A program made the position numbers and the translations under genes. A DNA stretch of 64,000 nt, from contig OY725492.1 in NCBI GenBank assembly GCA_963281255.1, forward strand, positions 4,777,571 to 4,841,570, given 5' to 3'. The notes beneath the pieces are model-generated. The model saw only the letters and a program-made list of their open reading frames with translations. It had not been told where the DNA came from and did no database searches. Position 1 is the first letter of the stretch. Each line of letters begins with the position of its first letter. Of this stretch, positions 23,484 through 33,790 are shown one piece after another. Origin of the DNA: Aphrocallistes beatrix. Taxonomy: Eukaryota; Porifera; Hexactinellida; Sceptrulophora; Aphrocallistidae.

Positions 23484-24084
23484 CTCGGTACTTACACTTG
23501 TGACGTCATTGCAACTTGATCCATGCTGCTTGAATGTGATTGTATTAAACGGATACTGAACTAACTGGGATAGTTCCGGGGTTAGTTCTGGTGTCAGTTC
23601 CAATTCCTCGTTACACATTAATGCAATTCAATCTATAAATAGTATCAATTAGCTCTGTTAATAATGTGAAAGCCAGCTGTGACTTGAAATCCCTGAATCC
23701 TGATTCGCAGTGGTTTAGAAGTGATTCAGTTTCTAAATTTCAGTCCTCTGCGATCGTCTAATACAAATGTGTACAAATTGATTCCTCCTCGCTAAGTTTA
23801 TGTGACTCAAAGATTATCAGGACACTTTAGTAAGATGCATCTTACAAAGTTACAATTATTTATCATCATGGCAGCAGAGAACATTCTCAAGTTTGTATTC
23901 GTTCTTAAGTTTGCTCAAAGTTTCAATATAATCCGAAAGTGCACTTTTATCACCTCAGCTCTAAAGATGATAATCAAAAATTCAATATTTCTTAGATTTT
24001 TGAATACTAGTTACGAACAATATCACACTTCAACTGTTTCATTCTTTATTGTCACAAGTTCGCTTTGATGGTTGCATCAGGCAT
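23484..24084. other. KATNIP copy B 3' flank
   Basis: Non-coding. 23484-23790 is the duplicate of 2848-3130. 23820-23900 also matches 38908-38990. Confidence 0.6.
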
Positions 24085-24464
24085 AGGCGCCGAACCCAGG
24101 GGGGGCAGGGGGGACTCGAGCCCCACGGTTCAAAGATGTGCCATAGACGCAATACAAAATTTATTGCCAAATATAGCCTGTTGCGCAATCATTTGATGAC
24201 TAATCTAAATTTTAACAACGGATATGGGTGCTTTGACACCATATTTATATATGCTGGTAATACATTCCTAAGCTCTATTGTGCTTTGCTAATGATTTAAG
24301 GCAGCTCATGTATTTCTTCAACCATCTTCTACTGCATCCCTAGTGCCAAATTCGCAAGTTACTCTGAGGCCTTATTATAGTAGGCTATGGCAATACAAAA
24401 TTTAGGGCTGAGCCCCCCTTGGAACCACGAAATTGTTGCTTAGATTTTGAAAAGTTCGGCGCCT
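24085..24464. mobile_element. TIR element, AGGCGCCGAAC family
   Basis: About 380 bp with inverted ends AGGCGCCGAACC and GTTCGGCGCCT and subterminal inverted CCCAGGGGGG / GAGCCCCCC. No coding frame; looks like a non-autonomous DNA transposon. Confidence 0.6.
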
Positions 24465-24534
24465 CTGTCATCAGGAGTCGCCCTTTGGCGCCTGTGCTAA
24501 TGCAATGATGATAGTCACCTATTTCAGATAAATA

Positions 24535-24985
24535 CAAACCTACATTCACGTAATTGTGAGATATCCCGCATCACTGAGTTAGCATTACAATAATTATACA
24601 CTACCATACGCTAGTTTGATTCTCAAAAAGTTTCGGAATTTGGATCCGGGTTTAAATTTCCACCATAGAAGAATGTACAGTCCAAATTTGGTTCAATAGA
24701 GTTTCCAGAATCGAGGAGATGCACGTACGTACTTTCCTCGCTGATCATGACATAAGGGTCTCCTAATCTAGGATCTGCACTAAAGATAAAGAAACTAAAT
24801 AACAATTAGACTGAGCTGACATAGTCTGACACTGTTGCTATTGAAAAGTACGGTATATTTAGGGAAATTTTATGATTGAAGTTTAGTCTATCTTCTATCG
24901 TTACTAACTCGTGCTAGGTTGTAATTGCAGATTATGCTGACGAGTGCTAGCATCAAACCTCAAAGCATCTTGCACGGACATTTCC
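24535..24985 (-). pseudogene. Unidentified exon-like relic (copy at 37130-37560)
   Basis: On the minus strand 24640-24776 reads ADPRLGDPYVMISEESTYV then LLDSGNSIEPNLDCTFFYGG, preceded by an acceptor-like TTAG at its 5' side. The related copy at 37200-37353 keeps the frame over most of its length and then shifts by one base. The surrounding 450 bp are also shared. I do not recognise the protein family. It could be one exon of a larger lost gene carried along by the duplication. Confidence 0.4.
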
Positions 24986-25169
24986 AATGAATTGGATGAT
25001 TGCAATTATTTCAAAACATTGCGTCCTACCACTTTTTGAGTTTGTCGCCCCTGGAAGAGGCTTAGTTGTGTGTCTCGTTGGTACAAACTATTTCTCTACT
25101 AGATCATGAACTCATTAAAATTTTATTTTATCTTCAATGGTAGAGACTCTAATCTAATTATTTGGGACT

Positions 25170-25444
25170 GGACAAAATTGGCCGTTATATACAGGTAATT
25201 GTTTTAATGCCCAAAAGGTATCAACGTAGTGAATGAATATCAAGCTCTTATAAATCCATTACTTGAAGTATTACATTAACTTTGTTTATCGTTCGTAACA
25301 AGTCATATAATAAACACTTAAAAAGGTGAAAAAGGTGGTCGTTATACACAGTTTTAGGGTCAGTAAGGGACTACAAAAGGGTGGCCGCTGGCCGCGTTGA
25401 GCAGGTGACCGCTATATAAAGTGGCCGTATAGCAAGTTCAACTG
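25170..25444. mobile_element. Pogo/Tigger-like MITE (GGCCGTTATA family), partial
   Basis: Shares AAATTGGCCGTTATATACAG, GGGTGGCCGCTGGCCGCG and the right end AAGTTCAACTGTAC with the fuller copy 33261-33665. The left terminus is missing. Confidence 0.65.
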
Positions 25445-25934
25445 TACCTAAGTACCTAAAGATTGTATTATATTTCTATTGCCCCGCTTGTTTTCTCTAT
25501 GTAATACTTTGTATTGCGTCCCGCGGAATTCAACGCTGCGTCCTGCTTTTCCCATGGCTCAAGTTGACACGTATGCAACAGTATGGTTCATAACCTACTG
25601 TCACTCAGCGATTAAAACTAATTAGCCCCTATGTAGCTTCTCAAACAACATTTCTAAGCCTTGTTAGTTGTTCCAAACCTAAACACACACACGACATAAG
25701 CTGATACAACAATTAAGTTTTAATTATACTGTATTATTTATAAATCTGTTCATAATAAAGAAAGATTAAGCAGCCTTGATTCAATACAAATCCTAACTAA
25801 AAAAATTGGCAATTTAGTATAGTATAGACCCCAGATGGAGATAGGTGCAAAAGAATCATCCATCGTCCGTAGGGGTCTTACGATACTAAATTGTGTCGAT
25901 TGCCACTAAATTGCCACTCGACACAATTTGGAAC
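25445..25934. other. Repeated intergenic segment upstream of N2
   Basis: 25505-25720 is nearly identical to 42090-42310 (GTTGACACGTATGCAACAGT and so on). Related GCGGGACGCAGCGTTGAATT sequences occur at 27880 and 61500 in the opposite orientation. 25868-25930 holds the AAATTGTGTCG...CGACACAATTT inverted repeat. No gene. Confidence 0.55.
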
Positions 25935-26068
25935 TCTCCAGTAGTTTCTATATCAACCATTGAGGTTGTACGAGTATGACATTCTCTCCGGTTACGTATA
26001 AAATAGAGATTGTTTCTTAGTTAAAGTATTATATTTCTATTCGACACAAATTCGCCTAAATCCAATCA
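25935..26068 (+). promoter_or_regulatory. Conserved NHL-family upstream cassette, N2
   Basis: Same blocks as before N1: CTATATCAACCATTGAGG, GTTACGTATAAAATAGAG, TTCTATTCGACACAAATTCG, then CCAATCA directly before the ATG. Confidence 0.6.
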
Positions 26069-27301
26069 ATGGCAACCAATATTCAAGATGTCGCCCCTTA
26101 CGACACACTCGCACATTTCGATCGCATCGCCGCTCTAATCCAACAAACCTTCAATGTCCTGATTGAGCAGCTGATCAAGAGGAGGGACACTCTCTGTCAA
26201 GAAGTGGCACAACTCCGAGATGATTTTCACAATAAAGAATCCGCTCGTGTGGCTGCGATTGAAGAGTTGGAGAAAACTCAGCAACAAATGCAACAAATGA
26301 GCTTAAAGAGTAACATTAACCTCCCCGTACAAGAACAAGCAGTCTCCGTGTTCAAAGAGGCAAAGCAAAATCTGTCTATTCCCACCCCACTCCCCAACCT
26401 CTCCTTCTCCTGTCCCGACCTCTCCCTCCTTCAATCTCAGATAGAGCAGTTCGGGGAGGTAGTCCAGCTGAAAGCACCGAAATACTCTGAGAAGAAACAA
26501 CCCATCCTAACCGCTGGGAAGAAAGGGAAAGGTGAGAAAGAGCTTAGTGGCTATGCACTGTCACTAGATGAAGTTAATGAGAAGGTGTATATAGCGGATA
26601 CTCACAACCATCGCGTACAGGTACTGTCCTTCCAAGGAGAGTTCCTATCTCACTTTGGAGAGGAAGTACTATCCAGGCCTTGGGGAATATTAGTCAGTGA
26701 TGATCACATCTTCGTTACAGACCGTAGTCACACGCTATTCCAGTTCTGCAAGAACAGCCACCAACTACTCAACAGAGCTGGTGGTTACGGGAAGAATGGA
26801 GGACTATATCATCCAGGAGGATTAAGTGTGGACTGGAATGGAGACGTGTTTGTAGCTGACCAATCGAACAATAGAGTATCAGTGTTCTCTAACCTCCTAC
26901 ACTACAAGCACAGTATCGGACAAGGATCGCTATCTGCACCTAAAGACGTAAAGCTAACGACCGATAAAGTGGTGGTACTAGACTGGAGTCCTAACTGCAT
27001 CCACTTCTTCTCCAGAAGTGGAGACCTCCTTACCTCCTGCGTGTCTCAGGGAGAAGGACAGGAATGTTTGGTATGTAAACCTTACTTCTTCTGTCTGGAC
27101 TGTGAGCAGAATATTCTCGTTAGTGACTGCTTACACCATGTGATCAAGATTATCTCAAACTCCGGGAAGCTACTACACACCATTGGAAGGGAAGGGAAAG
27201 GAAAAGGAGAATTAACTAATCCATATGGTATTGCCATTTCTAGATCTGGAATTTTGTTTGTATTGTCCTATAATCCCAATCATTCTCTACAATTGTTTTG
27301 A
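26069..27301 (+). CDS. NHL-repeat protein N2
   Basis: Intronless, 410 aa. Framework nearly identical to N1, but the propeller face differs: IADTHNHRV, LSRPWG, a one-residue-shorter turn (TDRSHTLF), KNGGLYHPGG replacing NEGQLSNPLG, SAPKD, CKPYF and LTNPYG. The N-terminal coiled coil and linker are conserved. It lies about 2.6 kb downstream of KATNIP copy B, mirroring the N1/KATNIP copy A arrangement, so the pair N1-N2 probably reflects the same segmental duplication. Function unknown beyond an NHL propeller that would bind RNA or protein. Confidence 0.85.
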   Translation: MATNIQDVAPYDTLAHFDRIAALIQQTFNVLIEQLIKRRDTLCQEVAQLRDDFHNKESARVAAIEELEKTQQQMQQMSLKSNINLPVQEQAVSVFKEAKQNLSIPTPLPNLSFSCPDLSLLQSQIEQFGEVVQLKAPKYSEKKQPILTAGKKGKGEKELSGYALSLDEVNEKVYIADTHNHRVQVLSFQGEFLSHFGEEVLSRPWGILVSDDHIFVTDRSHTLFQFCKNSHQLLNRAGGYGKNGGLYHPGGLSVDWNGDVFVADQSNNRVSVFSNLLHYKHSIGQGSLSAPKDVKLTTDKVVVLDWSPNCIHFFSRSGDLLTSCVSQGEGQECLVCKPYFFCLDCEQNILVSDCLHHVIKIISNSGKLLHTIGREGKGKGELTNPYGIAISRSGILFVLSYNPNHSLQLF

Positions 27302-27439
27302 ATTTATTGTTGTTATTTGAAAATTTTCATTTTGTTGTTGTTGTTAGGATATATTTTTATTGATCAAACAATCAATCTGAATGTTTAATGTTATATTTGA
27401 TTTACTTTTGTCATAGAGGTGTCATGTTATGGTTTATTT

Positions 27440-27842
27440 TGCTACCCAACAATCTGTACTCGAAAATAGCATCGATTTCTTTGCCGAAAAAGTGTCATTA
27501 TATCTTCTTAACACCTGGAATGAGGAAAGTGTGAAAATGGGTTTAGCAGGTGTGGCACTTTTGGCGCCTGATACCTCTGACACCATTGAGTTAACAACCA
27601 ATCAGCTTCAGTTGTTCCAGGTGTCTCCAGATGGCACACGGAAACCACTTCAAGTCGACACTTCACACCTTTTAAGTGACAATCTCACAGGTGATAAGGA
27701 TGACATGTTGCTATGGGAACTGGAGGAATGTTCTCAAGCTCTTCTGGAGATCTCCCTTCCGGAACCAACTCCACTTGGTGGCGTTTCAATCTGGAACTAT
27801 AACTTCACACCTGAAGACAGCTATGCGGGGGTGATGAGGATG
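27440..27842 (+). pseudogene. KATNIP fragment downstream of N2
   Basis: 27485-27842 matches the KATNIP last exon from KVSLYLLNTWNEE to MRM, then homology stops abruptly. The frame stays open but is missing the rest of the exon, and no promoter or acceptor is visible. Confidence 0.75.
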
Positions 27843-29211
27843 CAGATATTTTTCCAACCTGAGTCATAATAAAAGCGGGACGCAGCGTTGAATTTCGCGG
27901 GACACAATAGAAAAGTATTATTCATAGAGTCAAAAATAATGGGGAATTTCATGTTAAAGCGGGACACTCGAGAAAATTAGGTCGAGAGAAGGGTGAAAAA
28001 ACGGGACCTCCCGCCAAAAACAGGACAGTTGGCAAGTATCCATAAGCTACTCTCCTCTCCATGCCTTCCCCAAGGAACGGAGAAGCTGAAAGTTGCGTCA
28101 AGTCATTCTAGCAGACGATGAGGTAGAGGTTGGATCTCAGATCTTGATCCGAATATTGCAAGAGGAGTCCTCACCACAATGTCCAGTCTAACTCAGTACT
28201 GGAAACTCACAGAACGAGTCATGCTCGTTGCTCGCTTCAAAACGAGAATCGACACAGCCATTCCTTCTCCGGAGACCTACGACTACCTCGACTCAGTTTT
28301 AGTTTTATGATTTAATTTTTTTTCTAGTTTGTTTTTGTTTGCAGTTCAGTCTGAATATTTGAAGTTTAGATTCGATTTTTTTTTTTAAGTTTGGAGAGAT
28401 TTCGAATTAATTATAGAATCAGGATTAGTTTCCCGTCTGATTTGCGTCAATTTTGTGTCGTTCCAGTTTCCACAGGTGTTGACCATGTAGTGCGGATAAT
28501 GGCACTCCTCCTCATGGCTCTGTCTCACTTCTATGTCCATCCGAACTGTAGTTGTTTGTATATCGTTTCCAATCCCTGTTACTAAAACGATTTTTTCAGT
28601 TTAGTAATACCGACAAAATTTTACATTTTCACTACTATGTCGTAACCTGAAACACAGTTTCAACCAATGGGTGAGTATACATTGCTTCTCACACCTTGGC
28701 ATGAATTTGGATGATTTAGAATTAGTGCAGAGGTTATGTTAGCTCTCATTCAAATTTATACAAACAAAAACAAACCTTTGTGATCTGCTCTGTTTACCTT
28801 CTTACTTAAACACCATTAAAATACTGATACATGTTAACATGAGGACATTAATAATCAACATTTTTTAAAAGGTTAGCATAGTCTACAAGAACTATTGAAC
28901 TGAGCTGACATAGTCTGACACTGTTGTTATTGAAAAGTACGGTAGATTTAGGGAAATTTTATGATTGTTTCCAGATTATACTAAGAGTGCGAGCATCAAC
29001 CTTCAAAGCATCTTACACGGATATTTTTCCACTGAATTGAATGATCACAATTATTTCAAAATGTTAGTTGTGTCTATTGTATTGTGTAATGAAAAAATGA
29101 TCCGTTTTAGGCGTTTGGATTTGAAAATTTTAAGCATAAAACCAATTTTCGAAGGAAGAAATGATCTCCCGGACCAATTTTCCAATAAAACACAAAATTC
29201 CATAGCTTTCC
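27843..29211. other. Intergenic region between N2 and N3
   Basis: 27880-27945 shares AAAGCGGGACGCAGCGTTGA with 61495-61560. 28030-28135 repeats at 44660-44770 with a coding-like frame (see the separate entry). 28880-28965 is similar to the 24825/37380 relic flank. The rest is AT-rich with no recognised feature. Confidence 0.5.
28030..28309 (+). pseudogene. Unidentified coding-like relic (partial copy at 44655-44775)
   Basis: 28143-28309 reads LDPNIARGVLTTMSSLTQYW then KLTERVMLVARFKTRI and ends at a stop after TYDYLDSVLVL. The upstream part shared with 44655-44775 reads YKERRNRKLRQVILADDEVE in the latter copy, but this copy has a stop. I do not recognise the family, and the pieces are not in one frame. 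Confidence 0.3.
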
Positions 29212-29335
29212 AATAGTTTCCATATCAACCATTGAGGTAGTATGGCATTCTCCTGTTACATAGTATATAATACAGATTGTTTCTTAATTAAAGTATTGTA
29301 TTTCTATTCGACACAAACTCGCCTAAATCCAATCA
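29212..29335 (+). promoter_or_regulatory. Conserved NHL-family upstream cassette, N3
   Basis: TTTCCATATCAACCATTGAG, AGTATATAATACAGATTG, TCTATTCGACACAAACTCGC and CCAATCA before the ATG. Confidence 0.6.
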
Positions 29336-30574
29336 ATGGCAACCGATATTCAAGATGTCGCCCCTTACGACACAATCGCGCATTTCGATCGCATCGCCGC
29401 TCTAATCCAACAAACCTTCAATGTCCTGATTGAGCAGCTGATCAAGAGGAGGGACACTCTCTGTCAAGAAGTGGCACAACTCCGAGATGATTTTCACAGT
29501 AAAGAATCCGCTCGTGTGGCTGCGATTGAAGAATTGGAGAGAACTCAGAAGCAAATGCAACAAATGAGCTTGAAGAGTAACATTAACCTCCCCGTACAAG
29601 AACAAGCAGTCTCCATGTTTCAAGAAGCAAAGCAAAAGCTGTGTGTTCGCACCCCACTCCCCAACCTCTCCTTCTCCTGTCCCACCCTCTCTCTCCTTCA
29701 GTCTCAGATAGAGCAGTTCGGGGAGGTAGTCCAGCTGAAAGCACCGAAATACTCTGAGAAGAAGCAACCCATCCTAACCGCTGGGAAGAAAGGGAAAGGT
29801 GAGAAAGAGCTTGATGGCTGTGGACTGTCACTAGATGAAAATAATGAGAAGGTGTATATAGCAGATTCTAACAACAAACGCGTACAGGTACTGTCCTTCC
29901 AAGGAGAGTTCCTATCTCACTTTGGAGAGGAAGTACTATCCTTGCCTTGGGGAATATTAGTCAGTGATGATTACATTTTCGTTACAGACTGCGGTAGTCA
30001 CACGCTATTCCAGTTCTGTAAGAACAGCCACCAACTACTCAACAGAGCTGGTGGTAAGGGAACGAATGAAGGACAGCTGTCTGATCCACGGGGATTAAGT
30101 GTGGACTGGAATGGAGACGTGTTTGTAGCTGACCAATCGAACAACAGAGTATCCGTGTTCTCTAACCTCCTACACTACAAGCACACTATCGGACAAAGAT
30201 CACTATCTAACCCTTATGACGTAAAACTAACGACCGTTAAAGTGGTGGTACTGGACAGGAGTCCTAACTGTATCAACTTCTTCTCCAGAAGTGGAGACCT
30301 CCTTACCTCCTGCGTGTCTCAGGGAGAAGGACAGGAATGTTTGGTAGATAGACCTTACTTCTTCTGTCTGGACTGTGAGCAGAATATTCTCGTTAGTGAT
30401 CGCTACCACCATGTCGTCAAGATTTTCTCAAACTCCGGGGAGCTACTACACACCATTGGAAGGAAAGGGAGAGGAAAAGGAGAATTAGCTTATCCATATG
30501 GTATTTCCATTTCTAAATCTGGAATTTTGTTTGTATTGTCCCATAATCCCAACCATCCTCTACAATTGTTTTGA
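29336..30574 (+). CDS. NHL-repeat protein N3
   Basis: Intronless, 412 aa, with the same coiled coil, linker and six-bladed propeller architecture as N1. Variable-site residues: IADSNNKRV, LSLPWG, TDCGSHTLF, SDPRG, SNPYD, DRPYF, VSDRYHHV, LAYPYG and SHNPNH. N3 is the most divergent copy at the fifth-blade turn (RYHHVVKIF). The start is fixed by the conserved cassette and the family-wide MATxIQDVAPYDT leader. Confidence 0.85.
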   Translation: MATDIQDVAPYDTIAHFDRIAALIQQTFNVLIEQLIKRRDTLCQEVAQLRDDFHSKESARVAAIEELERTQKQMQQMSLKSNINLPVQEQAVSMFQEAKQKLCVRTPLPNLSFSCPTLSLLQSQIEQFGEVVQLKAPKYSEKKQPILTAGKKGKGEKELDGCGLSLDENNEKVYIADSNNKRVQVLSFQGEFLSHFGEEVLSLPWGILVSDDYIFVTDCGSHTLFQFCKNSHQLLNRAGGKGTNEGQLSDPRGLSVDWNGDVFVADQSNNRVSVFSNLLHYKHTIGQRSLSNPYDVKLTTVKVVVLDRSPNCINFFSRSGDLLTSCVSQGEGQECLVDRPYFFCLDCEQNILVSDRYHHVVKIFSNSGELLHTIGRKGRGKGELAYPYGISISKSGILFVLSHNPNHPLQLF

Positions 30575-30694
30575 ATTTATTGTTATTATTTTTTATTACT
30601 TTTATTTTGTTTGTGTTGGATATATTTTTACAACAATATATGTATCTGAATATTTTGTATTTTTAAATTTACATTTGTCATATTGTGGTTTATT

Positions 30695-30768
30695 TTGCTG
30701 ATCGAAAATATAAGCGATTTTTTTGCTGAAAAATTATAATCTTCTTAATGCCTGGAATGAAGAACTTG
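30695..30768 (+). pseudogene. Minimal KATNIP relic downstream of N3
   Basis: Degraded match to the KATNIP segment around CTTCTTAACACCTGGAATGA (here CTTCTTAATGCCTGGAATGA), at the same distance behind the NHL stop codon as the longer relics. Confidence 0.5.
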
Positions 30769-31561
30769 TATTTGTATTTCAAGGTTTTGTGTGTGCTGAT
30801 AGTCACGATTATTCGAGTAATGGAAGAACCTCAAATCCGCGAAATTCAGAGATTGCTCTCTTGAAGTAACTATTTCACACATCATACTTTACTATGCTCA
30901 GTCCTACACATACTCGCATATTTCTATATAGTTGCTAGTTCAGAAACAGACCCTGCAACGCCCAGAAAAGCAGGAAAGATAGAAGATAATCCTCACAAAT
31001 ATTTTGGAGAGCAGCGAGCTGGTTCGTACTATTCCCTTGATTGTGGGAAAGGAATGGGATATGATATTGTAATTCTAAAAATTTTGACTGTAATGAATTT
31101 GCCTCATAAAAATCTCCACTCTTATAATGATTGTCACATCGAATTCACCTCTACTCACAACCTAAAATATCATCAACAGAAACATGTGTTGGAACATGTG
31201 CTCTATCCCTGAAGAAACATCTGACCCAAACAGTGATTACAAATTCATTTTATTTCAATCAGTTGTTGCATCAAAATTAAATAGAAAGGGATTAAAATCT
31301 CTGATTCAAATAACCTAACATTCCTCTCTAAGATTACTGAAACACAGCTTCCCATCAGGTTGTCAGTTATCTTATTCGCTTAATCTCTTCTCCAGGACGC
31401 AGTCTGCTCATCGAATCATTACACACTCTGAAAGTAACCAATGACATCCTCAACATGAACCAACAACACGTCACACTTCTCTTCCTCTTGAATCTCAGTT
31501 CTGCATTTGACAACATACAATCCTACTCACTCGGCTTCGTACACATTTCAATATTTGTGAC

Positions 31562-31610
<49 letters not shown>

Positions 31611-31757
31611 CTAATACTCGTATGTGATTAGAGCGATAGAATTCCACTTGTAACGAATCGCAAACTTAACTATGGCTTCTCTTTTACAAAATATGCTCAT
31701 AACGTGAATTCTAATTAGGTCTCGAACACTTCGTCATTATCAAGAGTTCATAATTCC
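30769..31757. other. Intergenic region between N3 and Z1
   Basis: No gene recognised. Contains a pure (CT)n tract at 31564-31609. Confidence 0.5.
31564..31609. repeat. (CT)n microsatellite
   Basis: About 23 uninterrupted CT units. Confidence 0.95.
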
Positions 31758-31886
31758 CTAACTCAATAGTTTTCATATAAACCATTGAGTTAGTATTTGC
31801 ATTTTCCTGTTACATGTATAATACAGATTATTTCTTTGTTAAAGTATAATATTTCTATTCGACACAAACTCGCCTAAATCCAATCA
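31758..31886 (+). promoter_or_regulatory. Conserved NHL-family upstream cassette, Z1
   Basis: Same blocks as the NHL genes with a few changes: CATATAAACCATTGAGTTAG, ATGTATAATACAGATT, TCTATTCGACACAAACTCGC and CCAATCA before the ATG. Shows that the zinc-finger gene inherited the NHL family's promoter and leader. Confidence 0.6.
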
Positions 31887-33077
31887 ATGGCAACCAATAT
31901 TCAAAATGTCGCCCCTTACGACACAATCGCGCATTTCGATTACATCACCATTCTAATCCGACGAACTTTCAATGTCCTGATTGAGCAGCTGATCAAGAGG
32001 AGGGACACTCTCTGTCAAGAAGTGTCACAACTCCGAGATGATTTTCATCATAAAGAATCCGCTCGTGTGGCTAAGATTGAAAATTTGGAGAGAACTCAGC
32101 AGCAACTGCAGCAAATGAGTTTGGAGAGTAACATTAACCTCCCTGTGCACGAGCGAGCAGGTATCATGTACCAAGAGGAAAAGCAACAGCTATGTATTCC
32201 CACCCCACTCCCCAACCTCTCCTTCTCCTGTCCCACCCTCTCTCTCCTTCAATCTAAAATAGAGCAGTTCGGAGAGGTTGTCCAGCTGAAAGCACCACAA
32301 AATTCAGAGATTCGTTTCGACGTTTCTTCTCTCGAATCTGAAACTGTATCTGAACCCCTGACATACTGCAACAGTAGTGAATTCGAGACTGCCACAGAGG
32401 GACCACCCATGATGGAAAAGTGTCGATATTGTCACATAGAGTTTGAAAGCGCCATAACGAGGGTACACATGGAGAAGTGTCTATTCAATCCGGAAGTGGC
32501 TAACGATCTCCCACAAGAATTGTCCCTTCCCTACGGCACCTGTACTAGAAGTGCAGATTCCTCTTGCGATAGCAATAGTGAGAGTGAGCAGGTGTGTCGA
32601 AAGTGTCATGAGGTGTTCACGCTGTCTGGACTCAAGAGCCACGCTGAAGAATGCCAGCTCGAGGAAGTGACTGTGCCGAATCCTTTTGAAGTCACTCCAC
32701 TCCTTCAACGCTTTTCGGAAAAGTCCGTGTCAAATTCGACGCCAAGTAAGGCAAGCCCCACTCGACCTAAACCATCTCCCAGGTCTGTAATGCCAGACCC
32801 CGACAAGGAAACGCCTATACTCCCGATGTACCCCTTGTCTACAAACCCCTCTCCCTTGCTGCCCCCACCTATCCCTGCCAGGAAGACTGAGACCGAGAAA
32901 ATGAAATGCAACATTTGCCAGAAAGAAATCCCAGTGGAGGAGATGCCATCTCATGTGGAGGAGTGTCGCGATAAGGAGGAGGGACAGTGTCCCCACTGCA
33001 AGGAAGCCTTCCTGATCACTGTCCTGCCCGACCACACGGAAAAGTGTCAGTTTGGGATGGAAGAAAGGTTCTATTAA
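31887..33077 (+). CDS. Chimeric protein Z1: NHL-family coiled coil fused to C2HC (UBZ4-like) zinc fingers
   Basis: Intronless, 396 aa. Residues 1-137 are clearly the NHL-family N-terminus (MATNIQNVAPYDTIAHF through SLLQSKIEQFGEVVQLKAP). The homology stops exactly where the propeller should begin. The rest has four fingers of the form C-x2-C-x11-H-x3-C at about 179-198, 237-256, 341-360 and 368-387, for example CNICQKEIPVEEMPSHVEEC. Acidic and Pro-rich linkers separate fingers 2 and 3. The spacing equals that of Rad18-type UBZ4 ubiquitin-binding fingers, but this class is also found in other C2HC proteins, so ubiquitin binding is inference. The paralogous finger set occurs in Z2. Confidence 0.82.
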   Translation: MATNIQNVAPYDTIAHFDYITILIRRTFNVLIEQLIKRRDTLCQEVSQLRDDFHHKESARVAKIENLERTQQQLQQMSLESNINLPVHERAGIMYQEEKQQLCIPTPLPNLSFSCPTLSLLQSKIEQFGEVVQLKAPQNSEIRFDVSSLESETVSEPLTYCNSSEFETATEGPPMMEKCRYCHIEFESAITRVHMEKCLFNPEVANDLPQELSLPYGTCTRSADSSCDSNSESEQVCRKCHEVFTLSGLKSHAEECQLEEVTVPNPFEVTPLLQRFSEKSVSNSTPSKASPTRPKPSPRSVMPDPDKETPILPMYPLSTNPSPLLPPPIPARKTETEKMKCNICQKEIPVEEMPSHVEECRDKEEGQCPHCKEAFLITVLPDHTEKCQFGMEERFY

Positions 33078-33260
33078 TTAAGAGGATGGGCAGCGACACA
33101 ATGGGGACACACGGGTGTAGGGACTGTTAACGGAGTTCATTGATGAGAATAAGTGTAACATGCTATGGATGGATTAGTATGTGTTTTGTATTACACGAAT
33201 TCACACCTTTATAAATTACATTAATAATGTTAATTTGAAGAATTTCTTCCTTAGTAAATA
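33078..33260. other. Z1 3' flank
   Basis: Shared with the Z2 3' flank (41415-41590): GCAGCGACACAATGGGGACA and TTACACGAATTCACACC. The finger modules and their 3' flank were therefore duplicated together. Confidence 0.6.
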
Positions 33261-33665
33261 CAGTGGAACCTGTATATAACGGCCACCCAAGGGACTGGAC
33301 AAAATTGGCCGTTATACACAGGTGACCGTTATATACAGGTGATTGTCTCAATCCCCAAAAGGAATCAACGTAGTGCAATAAATATAAGTTTTTAGAAATC
33401 CATTACTTAAAGTAATTACATGAAACTTGTTTATCGTTCGTAACAGGTCCTGTATTAAACACATAAAAAGGTGAAAAAGGTGATGGCCGTTATAGACAGT
33501 TTTAGGGTCAGTAAGGGACTACAAATGGGTGGCCGCTGGCCGCGTTGAGCAGGTGACCGCTATACACAGGTTCAATATTAAGAAATTTCGGACGGGACTG
33601 TTCATTAGTGACCGCTATAGACAGGTGACCGTTATATAGAGTGGCCGTTATAGAAGGTTCGACTG
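33261..33665. mobile_element. Pogo/Tigger-like MITE (GGCCGTTATA family)
   Basis: Starts CAGTGGAACCTGTATATAAC and ends TTATAGAAGGTTCGACTG, flanked by TA. Internal direct and inverted GGCCGTTATA motifs. Related partial copies at 25170-25444 and 41650-41708. Confidence 0.75.
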
Positions 33666-33790
33666 TACATATTTTCCCAAGTGGCGCAAACTTTTTAGTT
33701 TGGATATAGCAATCTATACATAAGGCACTGCCGCGCTCAGAAAACTTGGACCAGGGATGGACTAGAATAGTTAGACCTTATAATGTACTA

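Noticed and set aside
29402..29767. 121-residue antisense frame (MLLLRVFRCF type) open in most NHL paralogues
   Set aside because: It is a by-product of the strongly conserved sense coding sequence; its codon pattern follows the sense strand and it has no independent support.
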